64,000 bases of DNA from Macrostomum hystrix (taxonomy: Eukaryota; Platyhelminthes; Macrostomidae): the NCBI GenBank assembly GCA_950097015.1, contig CATNEN010000029.1, forward strand, positions 4,855,501 through 4,919,500. Reading direction: 5' to 3'. The notes under the pieces are model-generated. The model was not told the DNA's origin, searched no databases, and saw nothing but the letters and a program-made list of their open reading frames with translations. Shown piece by piece: positions 62,193 to 64,000 of the stretch (the first letter of the stretch is position 1; every line of letters begins with the position of its first letter). The position numbers and the translations under genes are program-made.

Positions 62193-64000
62193 GTTTCCTC
62201 CTTAATGCTTGGTAGAATGAAAGTCCTTGATAACAAAACTACTCGTGGTTTGTATTTGTAAATTTATTGTATCTATCATTGTTTTTACCTCTCTAACAAT
62301 GTGTATTGATCGTACTGTTACACTTCCTTGTATTCAATCGCCGATTTAGCTTTCCTGTTTGCTTTTTAATGTGTACTCTTCAATTGATTAAGCTAACTTT
62401 CAGCACGAGAGTGATAAGTTATAAAATGTGACAAAATTTCGACTTGAATGCAAAAAATACACACAAAATTCACCGCTTAGAATTGCATTGCCGCTCTTGT
62501 GTGATCGGTATGGCAAAGGTTGTACTTTTAGCTGTTGCGTTCTATTTTCTGCAGAGTATTAAAGCATATTCTATTAAATGTATATTCCTACTAGGCATTA
62601 TGAAGCGAGTTGCGAGACGAGCATTAACATTCAGATGAGCACAAATTGTCAACAACGCTTCTTCTTATATGTCCCCTAGCCTCAGTGTCCCCTGAGGTAC
62701 TTTCCGCTCAGCGACCGGCTCCCAATCCTATGTGACAGTCTCGTTTCAAACTTTCAATCAACCCAAAGTTGCAGTAATAGAAATATAAAATCAACCTTAT
62801 AATAATTGACATATCCCCACTATTCTACTTGCAGTAGGTAAGCCTACTTGATAGTTTGTGAATAGTTGTTGCTCGCATGATAAAACAACAATTATCTACC
62901 CGTTAGCTTCAGAGGAGCAGCTGTTGTCACAATTACTATATAATTGGCCAAAATTGCTGTAATTCTTCATTTTGTCGATTTAAAAGCTTATTTTGACTCT
63001 AGTTATGTCATCGCACCTGCGCAATAACAAGTACCAACGCCCTAACGAGTAATACTCGCATTGTAGATTTTAATAAGCATATAATAGGCGTCTGGTGCTA
63101 AGAAAATTGTTTTCTACTCATATTTTTATAACTTGATTGAAGCCTAAAGTAATGTATTGTTCTTTTTCACTGACTAGCCTAAGTTTGCTTTCGCTTCGCT
63201 AAATCTTGTTTTGAGTTTTTTACTACTTACGAGCTATTGTCACCTACTACTGTTTTTATCAATAATTACACTTGGGTTTTCTCTATGACCAGCTAATGGC
63301 CAGAAATTTTATTGTCTACACTTTTAAATGTTTATGTCTACATTTTTATCATTTTTATATAAATTATCCGATGGACCAGTTCCTACTGAAGCCTTAACAG
63401 TAGGACTACCAAGCCAGTTTGCCGCCCGTTTTTATACCCCCCTGAAAATGTTTTGCCAGCGCCTGAATGCTTTGGGGGTGACTGATTGGTTGGCAGACTA
63501 GTCGAGGGTGTCCTGTGGTTGAGCTGCGCCTAATAGTTAGGCTTGAACAGTGAAATTGGAGAAATTCGCGTCAGGGTGTCCATAGTGGCCTAGTTCCACC
63601 TGTTGTAGCTCTTGAAGATCTAGATAGATAAGAGAGATACTCGTAGATATATAGATAAAGGTCGGTGACCGCCGAAGTCGGAGATGATGCAAGCACATTC
63701 GGGTGACATGCTGATAAAGTTTGAAGGTCTGGAAAGGCCGCACTGAGGCGCAGTGCAAATTCGTGTATAGGGGTTTATGAAATACACTAGCTCTTATGGG
63801 AAAAATCGGACCTTCGGCCAGAAACATTGAATATCTCGACGGTCTGAAGAGCTGGCGACTTGTTTCTTGTTTCAGAAGATGCGCAACAAAAAGTTGGCCC
63901 GTGTTCTTGAGTTTCGTGTGCTTGCATTGTTCCGTTCGGGTGCAGCAAAAAATTGTCTGGGGGGGGGGGAAATCCCGAAGTAAAAGTTTTCTTAAAGAAA
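62193..64000. other. Right-edge region with no gene seen
   Basis: AT-rich DNA. Open frames at 62444 and 63537 show no family signature. Around 63828 the text TTGAATATCTCGACGGTCTG resembles one arm of the dispersed repeat at 11885. A run of ten G lies near 63960. Confidence 0.45.

Overview
This is an invertebrate animal genome window. Genes are split by introns with GT-AG junctions, coding exons are GC-rich against AT-rich introns, and the region is crowded with minisatellites, tRNA-derived SINEs and animal-type retrotransposons. There are no bacterial operons, Shine-Dalgarno sites or CRISPR arrays. The species cannot be read from the sequence. A lophotrochozoan, possibly a free-living flatworm, is a guess from gene content and from a RAD54 gene whose start codon may come from a trans-spliced leader.

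Five protein-coding genes can be supported, all on the plus strand. (1) A PHACTR-type phosphatase and actin regulator lies at 2876-7184 in four exons. Its first intron holds a 65-bp satellite and two SINEs. (2) A six-exon single-pass membrane protein lies at 13206-32077. Its motifs, in order, match CBARP/BARP, the calcium-channel beta-subunit-associated regulatory protein. An antisense BEL/Pao retrotransposon (16204-23075) sits inside its second intron, within a 32-bp minisatellite. (3) An intronless SF3B6 (splicing factor SF3b p14) lies at 50010-50381. (4) A six-exon RAD54 lies at 51576-60155, with a minisatellite or low-complexity array in every intron. (5) A short protein at 61023-61550 has one membrane span and a beta-dystroglycan-like cytoplasmic tail but almost no ectodomain. 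All splice phases in genes 1, 2 and 4 are mutually consistent.

On the minus strand, a Ty3/gypsy element (38524-45348) has long terminal repeats that look identical, a TAAA target duplication, and open gag and pol frames, so it is probably recent. A lysine-rich ORF of unknown function lies at 34342-35172, and a possible terminal exon lies near 37370-37520.

Broken elements include a LINE-type ORF2 tail (1391-1903), a Penelope-like element with reverse-transcriptase and GIY-YIG pieces (about 48150-49470), and a piggyBac transposase remnant (about 36660-37010). A TIR element with a TA target duplication lies at 9352-10468. There are two tRNA-derived SINE families, foldback repeats near 29250-29730, and about fifteen tandem arrays, many with a unit near 30 bp. 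The remaining stretches are introns or intergenic DNA in which I see no gene.
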